64,000 nucleotides of DNA, taken from NCBI GenBank assembly GCA_016719635.1, contig JADJYT010000010.1:11784-75783 (forward strand). Direction: 5' to 3'. The position numbers and the translations under genes are program-made. The notes below the pieces were generated by a model. It saw only the letters and a program-made list of their open reading frames with translations. It did not search any database and was not told where the DNA came from. This document shows positions 56,013-64,000 of the stretch, in pieces. The first letter of the stretch is position 1; every line of letters starts with the position of its first letter. This DNA is from Sphingobacteriales bacterium. Lineage in GTDB: Bacteria; Bacteroidota; Bacteroidia; Chitinophagales; JADIYW01.

Positions 56013-57400
56013 ATGATAACAATCTATTACTGCCGCGACCAAACGTATAAGAAAGGAGTAAACCTAGCCTTGATTAAGGAATATGAGAGAATGGGTAAAC
56101 CTTTGGATGAATTCTATAACGAAAATAAAACTGCCATATACATCTGCTGGACTGCCAGGGGAAAATATAATAAGGTAAACAGCAAGATTAAGGTTTTTTC
56201 AAAATTATGGGAGGAGAAAGCTCAAAGAGTTAAGAAACAACATCCTCTTTCCTTAGAAATCAACCATCGGCTTACACAACTAAAAGCAGACATTGAAAAG
56301 TCAGTTCTAACATTAATTGCACGAAATCCCGATTATATGTCTGATGATGTGAAAGATTTGGTAGAACAATTGATAAACGGAAAAATAAATCATTCAAAAC
56401 AAATCACTTTTGGAGTGCATTTGATATGTATATCTCTGAAAAGAGAAAACTTTGTAAAGAGAGTACTGTAAAAAAGGTGGTCACCACATACAACCTATTA
56501 TTAGAATTTCAAAAATCACACTACACATTAACTTTTGAAAAAATAAACAATGATTTTAAAGTTGATTTACTGTCTTATATGACAGATGAAAAGAAATACC
56601 TGAATAACAATATCAGTAAACATTTCTCTATTATAAAAACATTCATGAGATGGGCTTCACAAAAAGAATATCATTCCAACACAAAATTTGAACAGATTAA
56701 GTATCAGTCTGATGTTGTGGATGTATTAGCGTTAACAGAAGAAGAGTTGGAGAAGATAATCAATGTTAATCTCGGTTTTAGCAAATCTTTAGACAAAACA
56801 AGGGATATTTTTGTTTTCGGTTGTCTGACTGGCCAGAGGTTCTCAGACCTAATGAATCTCAAATTGGGTGACTTAAATCTGGAATCAACCAATCCCACAT
56901 GGGCACTATATCAAGTTAAAGGAAATAAACGTAAGAAGATAGTTGTTCCCTTGCTACCTAAAGCCATAGAAATCCTAAATAAACATTGTGACTTCACAAA
57001 TCCTATTGAATGTTACGCATTCAAAATACAATGTAATCAGAAAATGAATCAAAACATAAAAGTGGTAGCAGAGCTAGCAAAGGTAAACTCACCTGTCGCC
57101 AAGAACCGTTACTCCGGAAAGAGGCGTATTGATGTACTCAAACCGAAACATCAATTTATTACTATACACACTGCAAGAAAGACATTTGTTACGCTTAATT
57201 TACTTAAAGGCTTACAACCTGATTTAATACGAGCTATCACTGGACACCAAGATCATAGAGTAATGTTAAGTACTTGGCTATATCAGAACAAACAACAATT
57301 AATGAATTTAATAAAATATGGAGCTAATCTTTTAGATAGAAAAATTAATATAAAACAAGATTGTCATAAACAAAGAACAATAAAATATGCAAACAATTAG
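56013..57400 (+). pseudogene. Tyrosine site-specific integrase, broken by a frameshift
   Basis: Two overlapping frames encode one integrase. 56013-56471 gives the N-terminal part (arm-type DNA-binding plus core-binding start). The frame open from 56348 to 57400 gives the rest. Adding one T to the T-run at 56408-56411 restores ITFWSAFDMYISEKRK, as expected for the core-binding domain. Catalytic residues in the second part: Arg in TGQRFSD, Lys in KGNKRKK, HTARKT (His, Arg), GHQDHR (His) and a Tyr in WLYQNK. It belongs to the Bacteroidota phage/ICE-type recombinases rather than an obvious integron integrase. An excisionase-like gene follows. Confidence 0.85.
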
Positions 57401-57422
57401 ATAATTTAAGCAAACCGCCACC

Positions 57423-57464
57423 AAGGCCATAGTAATTTTAAAAAAAAACTATGGCCTTTTTTCG
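57423..57464 (+). terminator. Terminator after the integrase
   Basis: The perfect 11-bp stem AAGGCCATAGT/ACTATGGCCTT is followed by TTTTTT. Confidence 0.9.
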
Positions 57465-57502
57465 TTAATAGTAATGTTAATAATAAAACTAAACATTTAA
57501 AT

Positions 57503-57781
57503 ATGAAAACTTTTCAAATCGAAGGAATAAATAAAGATGAATTTATGGAAATATTAAAACTAACATTTTATGATTTTATTCCTCATATAAAAAAAGAACT
57601 ACAGTCTGATGAAGAAGAACTATTAAACATAAAAGATACTTGTAGGTTATTAAATAAGACACGTGCAACGATTTACAACTATATCAAAAAGGAAATAAAA
57701 CCTTTTGATAAACCACTTAGACGCGGCGGGAGTATTTATTTCAAGAAATCTGAGATCTTACGTTATCAAGAGAATATTTAA
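57503..57781 (+). CDS. Excisionase-like helix-turn-helix DNA-binding protein
   Basis: 92 residues. Residues about 40-90 are a MerR/excisionase-type winged HTH (NIKDTCRLLNKTRATIYNYIK ... GGSIYFKKSEILRYQ), the HTH_17 layout common next to Bacteroidota integrases. The N-terminal ~38 residues are acidic. It probably binds the attachment site and directs excision or regulates the island. Confidence 0.82.
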   Translation: MKTFQIEGINKDEFMEILKLTFYDFIPHIKKELQSDEEELLNIKDTCRLLNKTRATIYNYIKKEIKPFDKPLRRGGSIYFKKSEILRYQENI

Positions 57782-57861
57782 TATGTTGATTTTCATCTTA
57801 ATTTACAACTAATTCAATAGTGATTGATTGTTGCTGCAAACACCCGTAAATAAAAATAAGA

Positions 57862-58977
57862 TTATTTTTTGTTTGTAACAAGTGTTGTTTTATTAACTTC
57901 ATTTAAGAGTGCATCCTCTGCTTGTATGAAGGGATCATACCAATCTGCTTTTTTGCGAGCCCAGGTTAGCCAGGTTTTGGTTTCTTCTGTGTGGTTGTTG
58001 CCAGCTATGGCTTTTGATTCCACTTCATTGATGTAGTTGCGGAGGTTTTCTGCCTTGTGCCAGCGTTCTGCCTTATTCAGGGTTTCCCGGAAGGCTTCCA
58101 GGTCTTCATCCTGCCGTTTTCATATTCTTTTCTGATTTTTTCCTTTAACTCTCTTTCTTCCCGGTTTTTTCTGAATCCTGTTATTCCATTCGGTTTTTTA
58201 ACAGCAATCATTTCCAAGAGATGCTATAATTAATGCTATTTGTTTTTCTAAGGGTAATCTTCCGTCAGTAATTTCCTTGCAATCATAGCCATTTTCTAAT
58301 TTTATAATGAATAAGCCGTCCGGTATATATTTATGCAGATTCCAGTGATCTTTAGAATTTGTCAGTACTTTTTTTGTTTTTTCTCTCAAGCTTAACGGAA
58401 TTGAATGTCCGTCGATTATTACCATGGTATCGTTCTGTGATATCCTGATATCATGTTTTCGTGCATATAAGGATTTAATTAGTGTATCCATCAAAAGTAA
58501 TGCTCTTCTTATGTTTAACTGGGATACTCTTATATCCAGATTCTGGTAGCTGGATGACATTAAGCCTTTGTAAATACGATTATCTGTACTGTTTAATCTT
58601 TCCCTCGCTGATATAATCAGTTTGTCCGGTTTGGTTAGTCTATCAGGCACAACTAATATATTTTTCAGCTGTTCTTCGATTTCCTTTTGCAACATTTTAA
58701 CCGGGGATAGTTCTTTGGCTATTCCGACACTGTTTTCGTCTCTTATTCCAAATGTTATTACTTCTTCTTTATCTGCAGTTGGCAATGGTGTTTTAGTAAC
58801 CTTCTTTCCATATTGTACTTTCTGCCAGTGTCCGTTTTTTGGCAAGGGGATATTGAACCGGATACAGATTTTTCTAAGTCCAACGTCTGAGATATTGTAT
58901 CTTTTAGAGAGCGTTAATAGCGGTTCTGACCAGACTAATTCATGTAGTTCTGTTCTGGTGAATGTTTGATTTTCCAT
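57862..58977 (-). pseudogene. Decayed gene for an uncharacterised island-associated protein
   Basis: The first 259 codons (58977-58198) are open: TRTELHELVWSEPLLTLSKRYNISDVGLRKIC, then PLPKNGHWQKVQYGK, a conserved opening resembling a homeodomain-like/HTH segment. The stop TAA at 58198-58200 is followed one frame over by KKPNGITGFRKN...KEYENG. After a second shift near 58100 comes DEDLEAFRETL...AERWHKAENLRNYINEVES...WLTWARKKADWYDP, ending at 57862. The three pieces join into one continuous ~370-residue protein, so the gene carries at least two frameshifts. Function unknown; proteins of this type occur in integrative elements. Confidence 0.75.
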
Positions 58978-59115
58978 ATATTAAATATAAAAATAGAAAG
59001 AGATGAAAAATCAGAAAACTTCCATTTATATTTACATATTGGCAGGCTTGGAGGAAGTTTTTTAATCAAAACTGCCTATATAAACAAGATATGTTCAACC
59101 TTATAAACCTTTCCG

Positions 59116-59958
59116 ATGGCAACTGAACAAGAAAAAGCAATAGCAGACATTATCAAAAGATATAAAAGCTATTGTGCAGAAATATTTGAAGCTTATGAAG
59201 ATTTCCTATTTCAGGAGTTTTATTTGCCTGAAATTCACAAGAATGTGAAATCTGGAAATTTTCCAATAATGGACTTTGAATCTGTAAACAATAATAAAAA
59301 AACTAAATTTAGAAAAGATTTAATTTACGGGGTAATAAGTAGACAAAAACTTAAAATAATTGGCCCTAGAGCTTTACTTACATCTGTCTCCGCAACAGAA
59401 GATTTTTTACAGGATGTAACTTTTAGAGTTTATCGCGATTTTGAAGGAAAACTTGAAACAACAATGGAAACTCCTGAGCAGCAATCGAAATTATTGAAAA
59501 TCATTGTTGATTCCCAAGATAAAACAGAAATAATATCAAGAATCGCAGAAGAAAAAATCAGAGGAATTTTTTATGGAAACCCAGCAGATTTCTTTTTAAA
59601 GGATAAAGCAAGAATAGGATTGAATAATCATTTTAAAGATCATTACAAATTAGCAATAGACGATTTTAAAGAAGTAATAGCGCGTAGAAATATTTTTACT
59701 CACAACAACGGATATGTTGACCGGAAATATATCAGAGAAGTAAAAAATCCAACATTAAGTTTAGACGAGAAAGTAAAAATTACAAAGCAATATTTGAAAG
59801 ATAGTATTTTTTTACTTCATGGCCTATCAACTATAGTAGTAGATCAAGTAATAAAAAATAATTATGGAGCAACTAAATTAAAAAATAAGTTTGAGGCTTA
59901 TATAAAATCATTTGATAAAAAGTATAAGGTTTATAAGGCAAGACATAACAGCGGCTAA
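59116..59958 (+). CDS. HEPN-domain protein (candidate RNase of a defence or toxin cassette)
   Basis: 280 residues, helical, AT-rich codons. The HEPN catalytic motif RxxxxH is visible as RRNIFTH (Arg191, His196) followed by NNGYVDRKYI, as in MAE_28990/RiboL-PSP-type HEPN domains. The flanking helices (DFKEVIARRN and LKDSIFLLHGLSTIVVDQVI) suit the four-helix HEPN fold. HEPN proteins are commonly RNases in toxin-antitoxin or abortive-infection systems. No partner nucleotidyltransferase (MNT) gene is adjacent. An attC-like palindrome directly follows the stop, making it a probable gene cassette. Confidence 0.7.
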   Translation: MATEQEKAIADIIKRYKSYCAEIFEAYEDFLFQEFYLPEIHKNVKSGNFPIMDFESVNNNKKTKFRKDLIYGVISRQKLKIIGPRALLTSVSATEDFLQDVTFRVYRDFEGKLETTMETPEQQSKLLKIIVDSQDKTEIISRIAEEKIRGIFYGNPADFFLKDKARIGLNNHFKDHYKLAIDDFKEVIARRNIFTHNNGYVDRKYIREVKNPTLSLDEKVKITKQYLKDSIFLLHGLSTIVVDQVIKNNYGATKLKNKFEAYIKSFDKKYKVYKARHNSG

Positions 59959-60075
59959 GCGTAAATGGCTACTACTTTCTAAGTTCAACATTTAATTTCT
60001 TAAAATCTTTTGTTTAAATTTAAAGTGTCGGTTACGAACTACGCCACAGGCGCCTAGCGAAAAACTGTTGGCGGT
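59943..60075. other. attC-like recombination site 1 (imperfect palindrome)
   Basis: The 5' arm AACAGCGGCTAAGCG (59947-59961) with TGGC further on is complementary to the 3' arm GCC...CGCCTAGCG (60042-60059) and CTGTT (60065-60069). A 5-base AAAAA bulge sits only in the 3' arm. A variable AT-rich spacer fills the centre. The 3' end has the crossover-like AAACTG|TT core (G60067|T60068) shared with site 2. It begins at the end of the HEPN coding region. Confidence 0.6.
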
Positions 60076-60095
60076 AATTGTTATAAACAGTATAT

Positions 60096-61267
60096 ATGGA
60101 ATTAGTATTTCCTTTTAAAAATATAATTATTAACAAATTATGGGAATTTTATGACAAAGAACTTGTCAAAGATTTTAGCGATTCCAAATTTGGAACTGAT
60201 TCATGGAAAGAAGAACATATTAATGATAAGATTGAAATATGGAAAGATTTATTGCCAAGTTTTGAAAACGAGATCTTACAAACTATAAATACAACAGACC
60301 AAAAGACTATAGATAATTACTTTAGTACGTTAGCTGCAGATTTGAAATATCTAAAAGACTGCACAAATAGAGAATATTTCATTGACAAAATCACAGAGTG
60401 GAACAGCGAAACTTATAAACGGTATTCAGAAACAGTAGAAAAGGAAAGTGAAGAATATGCAAAACAGGAAAATAGAAAAAAGAACATTTAGAAGAGTATG
60501 AAACGTATGAATTTGACTATGGTGCTATTTTTGGAATAGGAACTAGTAAACCTAAAAAAGTAAAAAGAACCAATTATAATTTTTATTGCATTGAAAAAAC
60601 TGCAGATTTAATTAATGAAGATATTGTAAATGAATATCTAGGTATTTTAAATCCTTTAGTGACAGAATTAAATGCTTTAGCCAAAAGATATGGAGTTCCT
60701 TGGCAAGAAGGTAAAATAAAATCAAAAGTTGAAGAACAATTTATACCAAAACCGATTTTATTTGTAGAAGGAGATCATGATATTACTTATATAAATTTTG
60801 CTGCCAAACTCCTAGGTAAGGAAGAATTATTAAATCGTATAGACATAAGGCAACGCGGTGGATTTAGAAATCTTGATAAGGTATGGAATCTCTTAAAAGA
60901 GGAAAGCTGGGAAACAATTCCTCAAACAAAAATTTTTCTCTATGACTGCGATACTGGAAAATCTGATGAAGATTTTGCAAGTCATTTTAGAAGAATAATC
61001 CCGACTCAACCAAATACGATAGTAAAAAAGGGAATTGAAAATTTATTCACAGATGAGATTATTCACAAAGCACTAGAAGCCAAAAAATCTTTTATTGATT
61101 TTAAAACTATTACTGGAACTAAAAGAGGTGAAGATTATATTGAGATTCAACATGAAGTAAATAAAGACGAGAAAAGAAATTTCTGTGATTGGGTTTGCAC
61201 TAATGCTAAAGCGGAAGATTTTATAAATTTTAATTGCATTTTCGAAATTATTGAAAAAATCATCTAA
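60096..61267 (+). CDS. TOPRIM-domain protein read in two frames (-1 frameshift at 60476-60482)
   Basis: Frame 1 (60096-60491) gives 131 residues ending ...EENRKKNI-type sequence, then TAG. The frame starting at 60476 continues without a stop to 61267. Joined at the A-run, the product is about 390 residues. The C-terminal half has a TOPRIM fold: ILFVEGDHD (catalytic Glu and Asp, about residue 225), IRQRGGFRNLDK and the DxD-like LYDCDTG (about residue 283), as in OLD-family nucleases but without an ATPase domain. The overlap holds the heptamer A AAA AAG in the correct phase for -1 slippage, with the zero-frame stop six bases after it. Loss of one A is the alternative. It is bounded by attC-like sites. 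Confidence 0.7.
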
Positions 61268-61360
61268 CAACTACCGCCAACACTGGCTAAATACAAGTGA
61301 CAAAAATTTGTTTAATTATATTTATGTTTGCCACCTGCACCTAGACAGAAACTGTTACTT
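61263..61360. other. attC-like recombination site 2 (imperfect palindrome)
   Basis: The 5' arm CTGGCTAAATACAAGTG (61282-61298) is complementary to the 3' arm CACCTGCACCTAGACAG (61332-61348) at 12 of 17 positions. Four of the five mismatches become G-T wobbles on the bottom strand. The GAAA bulge and AAACTG|TT core (G61354|T61355) match site 1 (GCCACxxGCxCCTAG...AAACTGTT). The site overlaps the stop codon of the TOPRIM gene. Its 5' end, TAACAACTACCGCCAACA (61265-61282), is the reverse complement (17 of 18) of the left end of the same cassette at 60066-60083. Confidence 0.65.
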
Positions 61361-61406
61361 GCAAGTATAGCTTTTGGATTAACCAATAAAGACAGACGAA
61401 CAAATA

Positions 61407-62069
61407 ATGAAAATTGCAGCCTGGAATTTAGAGCGGCTCATAAAGAGAAAGAATCAACTTGTACTAGAAAAGTTAGTTGATATCAACGCTGACATTTTAG
61501 TGCTTACTGAAACTAATTCAATCATTCAACTTGATAACTACACTTGCATTTCTACAGACCCTTTGCCATCCGACTTTGACAACATAAAGTATGAGGCTGC
61601 CGAAAACAGAGTCAGTATTCTGACAAAGTATAAGACGACAACCCGACATAAAACATTTGACAGTTTTACGAGCGTTTGCACTGACATTGAGACACCGCTT
61701 GGTCATTTGACAGTTTACGGTTCTATAATAGGGGTTTTTGCAAACCGGCAACCTCGTTTTGATAACGACCTTAAAGGACAAATGGCAGACTTTGAGAAGA
61801 TATTTCCGGGCAGACAGGTTTGTTTTGCCGGCGACTTAAACGTTACATTTTCGGGACGACCATGGCCAAGTAATAAAGCCCGACAAGCACTTGTGGACGC
61901 TTTTGGCAAATTCGGACTAATAAATACAACAGCAAACATCGAAGATTCAGTTGACCACATTGTATTAAGTAAAGACTTCTTAGAGAATAAACAGTCAGCA
62001 ATAGAAACCTGGAACACTGACAAAAAATTAAGCGATCATGTTGGGTATGTATTGACTCTTACACAATGA
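61407..62069 (+). CDS. Endonuclease/exonuclease/phosphatase (EEP) family protein, small
   Basis: 220 residues, no membrane segment or signal. EEP motifs: IAAWNLER, LTETN (metal Glu), AGDLNV (Asp, Asn), DSVDHIVL and LSDHVGY (Asp-His). The compact size equals the bare catalytic domain. It starts 52 bases after the crossover point of attC-like site 2, the usual position for a cassette gene. DNA or RNA repair, or a phosphodiesterase role, are all possible. Confidence 0.83.
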   Translation: MKIAAWNLERLIKRKNQLVLEKLVDINADILVLTETNSIIQLDNYTCISTDPLPSDFDNIKYEAAENRVSILTKYKTTTRHKTFDSFTSVCTDIETPLGHLTVYGSIIGVFANRQPRFDNDLKGQMADFEKIFPGRQVCFAGDLNVTFSGRPWPSNKARQALVDAFGKFGLINTTANIEDSVDHIVLSKDFLENKQSAIETWNTDKKLSDHVGYVLTLTQ

Positions 62070-62157
62070 AATGAGAAGAATGTCTTTAGCAAACAGCAGA
62101 TTTGAAATAAATAGCTGTTGTGCATTCATTATTCTTTCTTGGTCATGTTTAGTCCGC

Positions 62158-62184
62158 CCAATCGCGGTGAGTCCTTGCGATTGG
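62158..62184. repeat. Strong hairpin downstream of the EEP gene
   Basis: A perfect 8-bp inverted repeat CCAATCGC/GCGATTGG around an 11-nt loop, with no T-run. It is preceded by AACAGC/GCTGTT (about 62095-62118). It may be a worn recombination site or a REP hairpin. Confidence 0.45.
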
Positions 62185-62278
62185 TAAGGTAAACGCATTT
62201 ATAATTTTAAGACGGTGAGTTGGCTTGTGTGAATTACAAATGTGCTTACACCTCTGATTGGTTGTATTATAGATATAT

Positions 62279-63196
62279 TTAAAGCCTTATACTTTCAAGT
62301 ATTACCATACCCTTTTCATAATTATTATAATGTTTAATATTTACGTGGTAACCATTGCTTTCAAGGAACTTGATCCATTTCTCTACAATAATAATTTCAT
62401 CATTTCTTTTTGCATCATCAATCAAAATTAATACCCTATCAGAGAAGTATTCATGTAACAAAGGAATGGCGGGATACCTTGCTAAATTTTGTGTCTTTCT
62501 TGGTGGACCATCAATAATTAGCATATCTATTTTCTCAGTTAAATTCAAACTTTCTGTTTGATACCATTTCCAATCTTGTCCACTAACAATATAATTATAT
62601 AGGGGACAATGCTTAACAGCTGAAATATTTCCGATAGTATTTACTTCTAAATTTTCCCTCGTGGTTTCAGCGTAATAACTATCATGATCTAAGGATAATG
62701 ATGTTCCAAAATTATTAGATTTTAAGGTCAATCCTATTAGTACGGTAGAAACACCGCTGCTTGCTTCCAGAACAAAACGAGGTTTTTCTTTTAGAATCAA
62801 CTCAACAATCTTTGCAAGAAAATCTGGTGATCCTGCCCATCCTCTGGTTGCAGGTAAAAACTTCAGATTTGGCAAAGAATTATAAATGGAGAGTAGTGAT
62901 TCAAACTGTAAAAATTGATTTTCAAACCCTTCTTGTATTTTAGAAAACAATTCACTTATCTCAATATTGCCTGATTCTTTTTTTTGGGTGTTGGTGTCAT
63001 TTGCCAGATTTTGTGATAGTGTATCTAACTTTTTTGAAATGGAGGCTAAGTCCAGATCATTTAACTTCTGGTTTAAAGCCTGTAATTTATTTTCCAATCC
63101 GATTAAATTGTTCGACTGCCTGCTGATATTAGCCAGATTTCTTGGGATAAATAATATCTCTTTGAATCTATTGAATATTTGTTGAAATAATTTCAT
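62279..63196 (-). CDS. Class I SAM-dependent methyltransferase-like protein with N-terminal coiled coil
   Basis: 305 residues. Residues about 25-75 form heptad-rich coiled coil. The C-terminal ~200 residues resemble Rossmann methyltransferases: FVLEASSGVSTVLIGL (motif I, with the usual GxGxS reduced to ASSGVST), LDHDSYYAETTRENL (motif II Asp), DMLIIDGPP (motif IV) and RVLILIDDAKRNDE. This matches the MTase_24-type families that modify glycans or lipids. It is separated from the coupled PHP/HD genes upstream by about 10 bases. Confidence 0.75.
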   Translation of the reverse strand: MKLFQQIFNRFKEILFIPRNLANISRQSNNLIGLENKLQALNQKLNDLDLASISKKLDTLSQNLANDTNTQKKESGNIEISELFSKIQEGFENQFLQFESLLSIYNSLPNLKFLPATRGWAGSPDFLAKIVELILKEKPRFVLEASSGVSTVLIGLTLKSNNFGTSLSLDHDSYYAETTRENLEVNTIGNISAVKHCPLYNYIVSGQDWKWYQTESLNLTEKIDMLIIDGPPRKTQNLARYPAIPLLHEYFSDRVLILIDDAKRNDEIIIVEKWIKFLESNGYHVNIKHYNNYEKGMVILESIRL

Positions 63197-63207
63197 GTAA
63201 ATTAAAT

Positions 63208-63785
63208 TTATTTAATCATGACTAAATTTAAAAACCAAGTGAAACACTCGGCATTTTTATTTCCTGTTTCGTTATCACATTGATAAAATAATAGATAAAT
63301 ATTAATTGAAGAAGATAGTTTTGCAATAAGTTGAATTGCTCTTTGTTTGGCTGCTTCCCAATTTCCAGCATTATTACCTTCACACCAAGAATTATATGCT
63401 TCATCATGAAGTAAAATAACTTTAAGCACATCCTTATCAGTAATATATTTTTCTGCAAATTTATGGGGCAAAATACAGCATGGTTATTTTCTTTGTCTTT
63501 AGGTGTTTTTATGTCAACTTTATATTTAAAAGTATCATGAATTAATGCAATCAATCTTAACTTCAATCTATTTTCTGAATTTGAATATAAATCTATATTC
63601 TTCAGAACATGCCCGATGTGAAAGAGCACCTTACCTTCTGGATGACCCTGCCTTGGTTTACCCCACATTACACCTGTTACAAAATCCTTCTTGGAAACAA
63701 TATTTCTTTCTAATTTTGTTTCTGGCTGAATGATAATTTGCATCATTCTTTTTACCTTGCTTGATGTTTCGCTATTTAAATCCAT
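63208..63785 (-). pseudogene. HD-domain protein, broken by a frameshift
   Basis: From ATG 63785 (a second ATG at 63797 is possible) the frame gives FHIGHVLKNI and LIALIHDTFKYK, the two halves of an HD metal site. At about 63458 it leaves the conserved frame. The frame that ends at 63208 continues with HKFAEKYITDKDVLKVILLHDEAYNSW, a second HD-type His-Asp segment. Restoring one base in the T4/C4 run gives ...NNHAVFLPHKFAEK. A phosphohydrolase of the HD superfamily is likely. Its start overlaps the stop of the PHP gene by 14 bases. Confidence 0.7.
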
Positions 63786-64000
63786 GGAACTCTCCATTTA
63801 GGCAATCCAATTCTCTCCATGTTTTCAAGTGTTTTGAATGAAAATCTGAGCCAAAAGTTACATTAAGACCACATTCATTCGCAAACTCATAAAAGATTTC
63901 ATTCAAAATACCTGCTTCTTCAATACTATCGTAAGAGTGCATTTCTATACCCCAAAGTCCAATTTCTTTAGCTTTTTATCAAGTTTTTTTATATTGATTT
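63772..64000 (-). CDS. PHP-domain protein, C-terminal part (runs off the window, apparent frameshift near its visible start)
   Basis: The minus strand encodes KEIGLWGIEMHSYDSIEEAGILNEIFYEFANECGLNVTFGSDFHSKHLK, with the GIExH and GSDFH motifs that hold the metal ligands of PHP (polymerase and histidinol phosphatase) domains. In the same frame a TAA falls at 63976-63978 in a T5 run. One more base there would join it to INIKKLDK...AKEIG, so the gene probably continues past the window with a one-base loss. It overlaps the HD gene, indicating coupled translation. Confidence 0.6.

Noticed and set aside
58978..59115. An attC-like site on the left of the HEPN gene
   Set aside because: Only an AAAACTTCC/GGAAGTTTT inverted repeat and a stray AAAACTG are present; no arm similar to sites 1 and 2.
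61355..62278. A third attC-like site closing a cassette around the EEP gene
   Set aside because: The start TTACTTGCAAG of the would-be cassette has no matching complement before 62278. The hairpins at 62095-62184 do not share the CCTAG...AAACTGTT pattern.
1..64000. CRISPR array, rRNA operon or intact insertion sequence
   Set aside because: No regularly spaced direct repeats, rRNA-like sequence or transposase frame was seen anywhere in the window.

Overview
The window is bacterial DNA from a member of the Bacteroidota, probably an environmental Chitinophagia/Saprospiria-type lineage. Four kinds of evidence point there. Several large secreted proteins end in the type IX secretion (T9SS) C-terminal sorting domain. 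Several promoters match the Bacteroidota pattern TTTG-N19/20-TAnnTTTG. Many families are typical of the phylum (BatA, DUF4199, DUF3127, DUF4126, DUF4920). CCA is not encoded at tRNA ends. The core genes have moderate GC and intact frames; the stretches near 5.4-8.2 kb and 55.7-64 kb are clearly more AT-rich.

Layout. 1-3.4 kb: class Ia ribonucleotide reductase, small subunit (cut by the window edge) then large subunit. 3.4-5.4 kb: a split YeeE/YedE sulfur transporter, a rhodanese and a GNAT acetyltransferase. 5.4-8.2 kb: an AT-rich insert with a promoter-RNA-terminator unit whose RNA folds like a tRNA carrying an 87-nt extra domain, a voltage-gated K+ channel, an orphan phage-head-like (MuF-like) protein and a hypothetical protein. 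8.3-16.5 kb: a long minus-strand run (dapD, glycosyltransferase, tsaC-type, cca, miaA, MFS, phosphodiesterase, DUF1028, DUF1003) rich in tRNA maturation. 16.5-20.5 kb: two small lipoproteins, tRNA-Lys(UUU), DUF3127, DUF4126 and a radical SAM/SPASM protein.

20.5-34.5 kb and 44-53 kb hold the cell-surface genes: three large T9SS proteins with beta-propeller, InlB-like and fibronectin-like repeats, a GH3/beta-lactamase fusion, a 2169-residue T9SS adhesin-like protein and a T9SS M14 carboxypeptidase. Between them (34.6-44 kb) lie mutL, two rhomboid proteases, an EEP-family protein, a GT2 glycosyltransferase, DUF4199, a catalytically degenerate dihydroorotase (PyrX-like) and BatA. lysS and a HAD hydrolase close the core part.

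55.7-64 kb is a mobile island. It holds a frameshifted tyrosine integrase, an excisionase-like HTH protein, a decayed gene, a HEPN-domain gene, a TOPRIM-domain gene read in two frames, a second EEP protein, a methyltransferase-like protein and a coupled PHP/HD pair. The most notable signal is a pair of related imperfect palindromes after the HEPN and TOPRIM genes. They look like integron attC recombination sites: same crossover-like AAACTG|TT core, one-sided bulge, and mismatches that become G-T wobble pairs on the bottom strand. They delimit a 1287-bp cassette. At least six reading-frame breaks fall in this last 8 kb and almost none elsewhere, so the island is either decaying, uses frameshifting, or was less well assembled.
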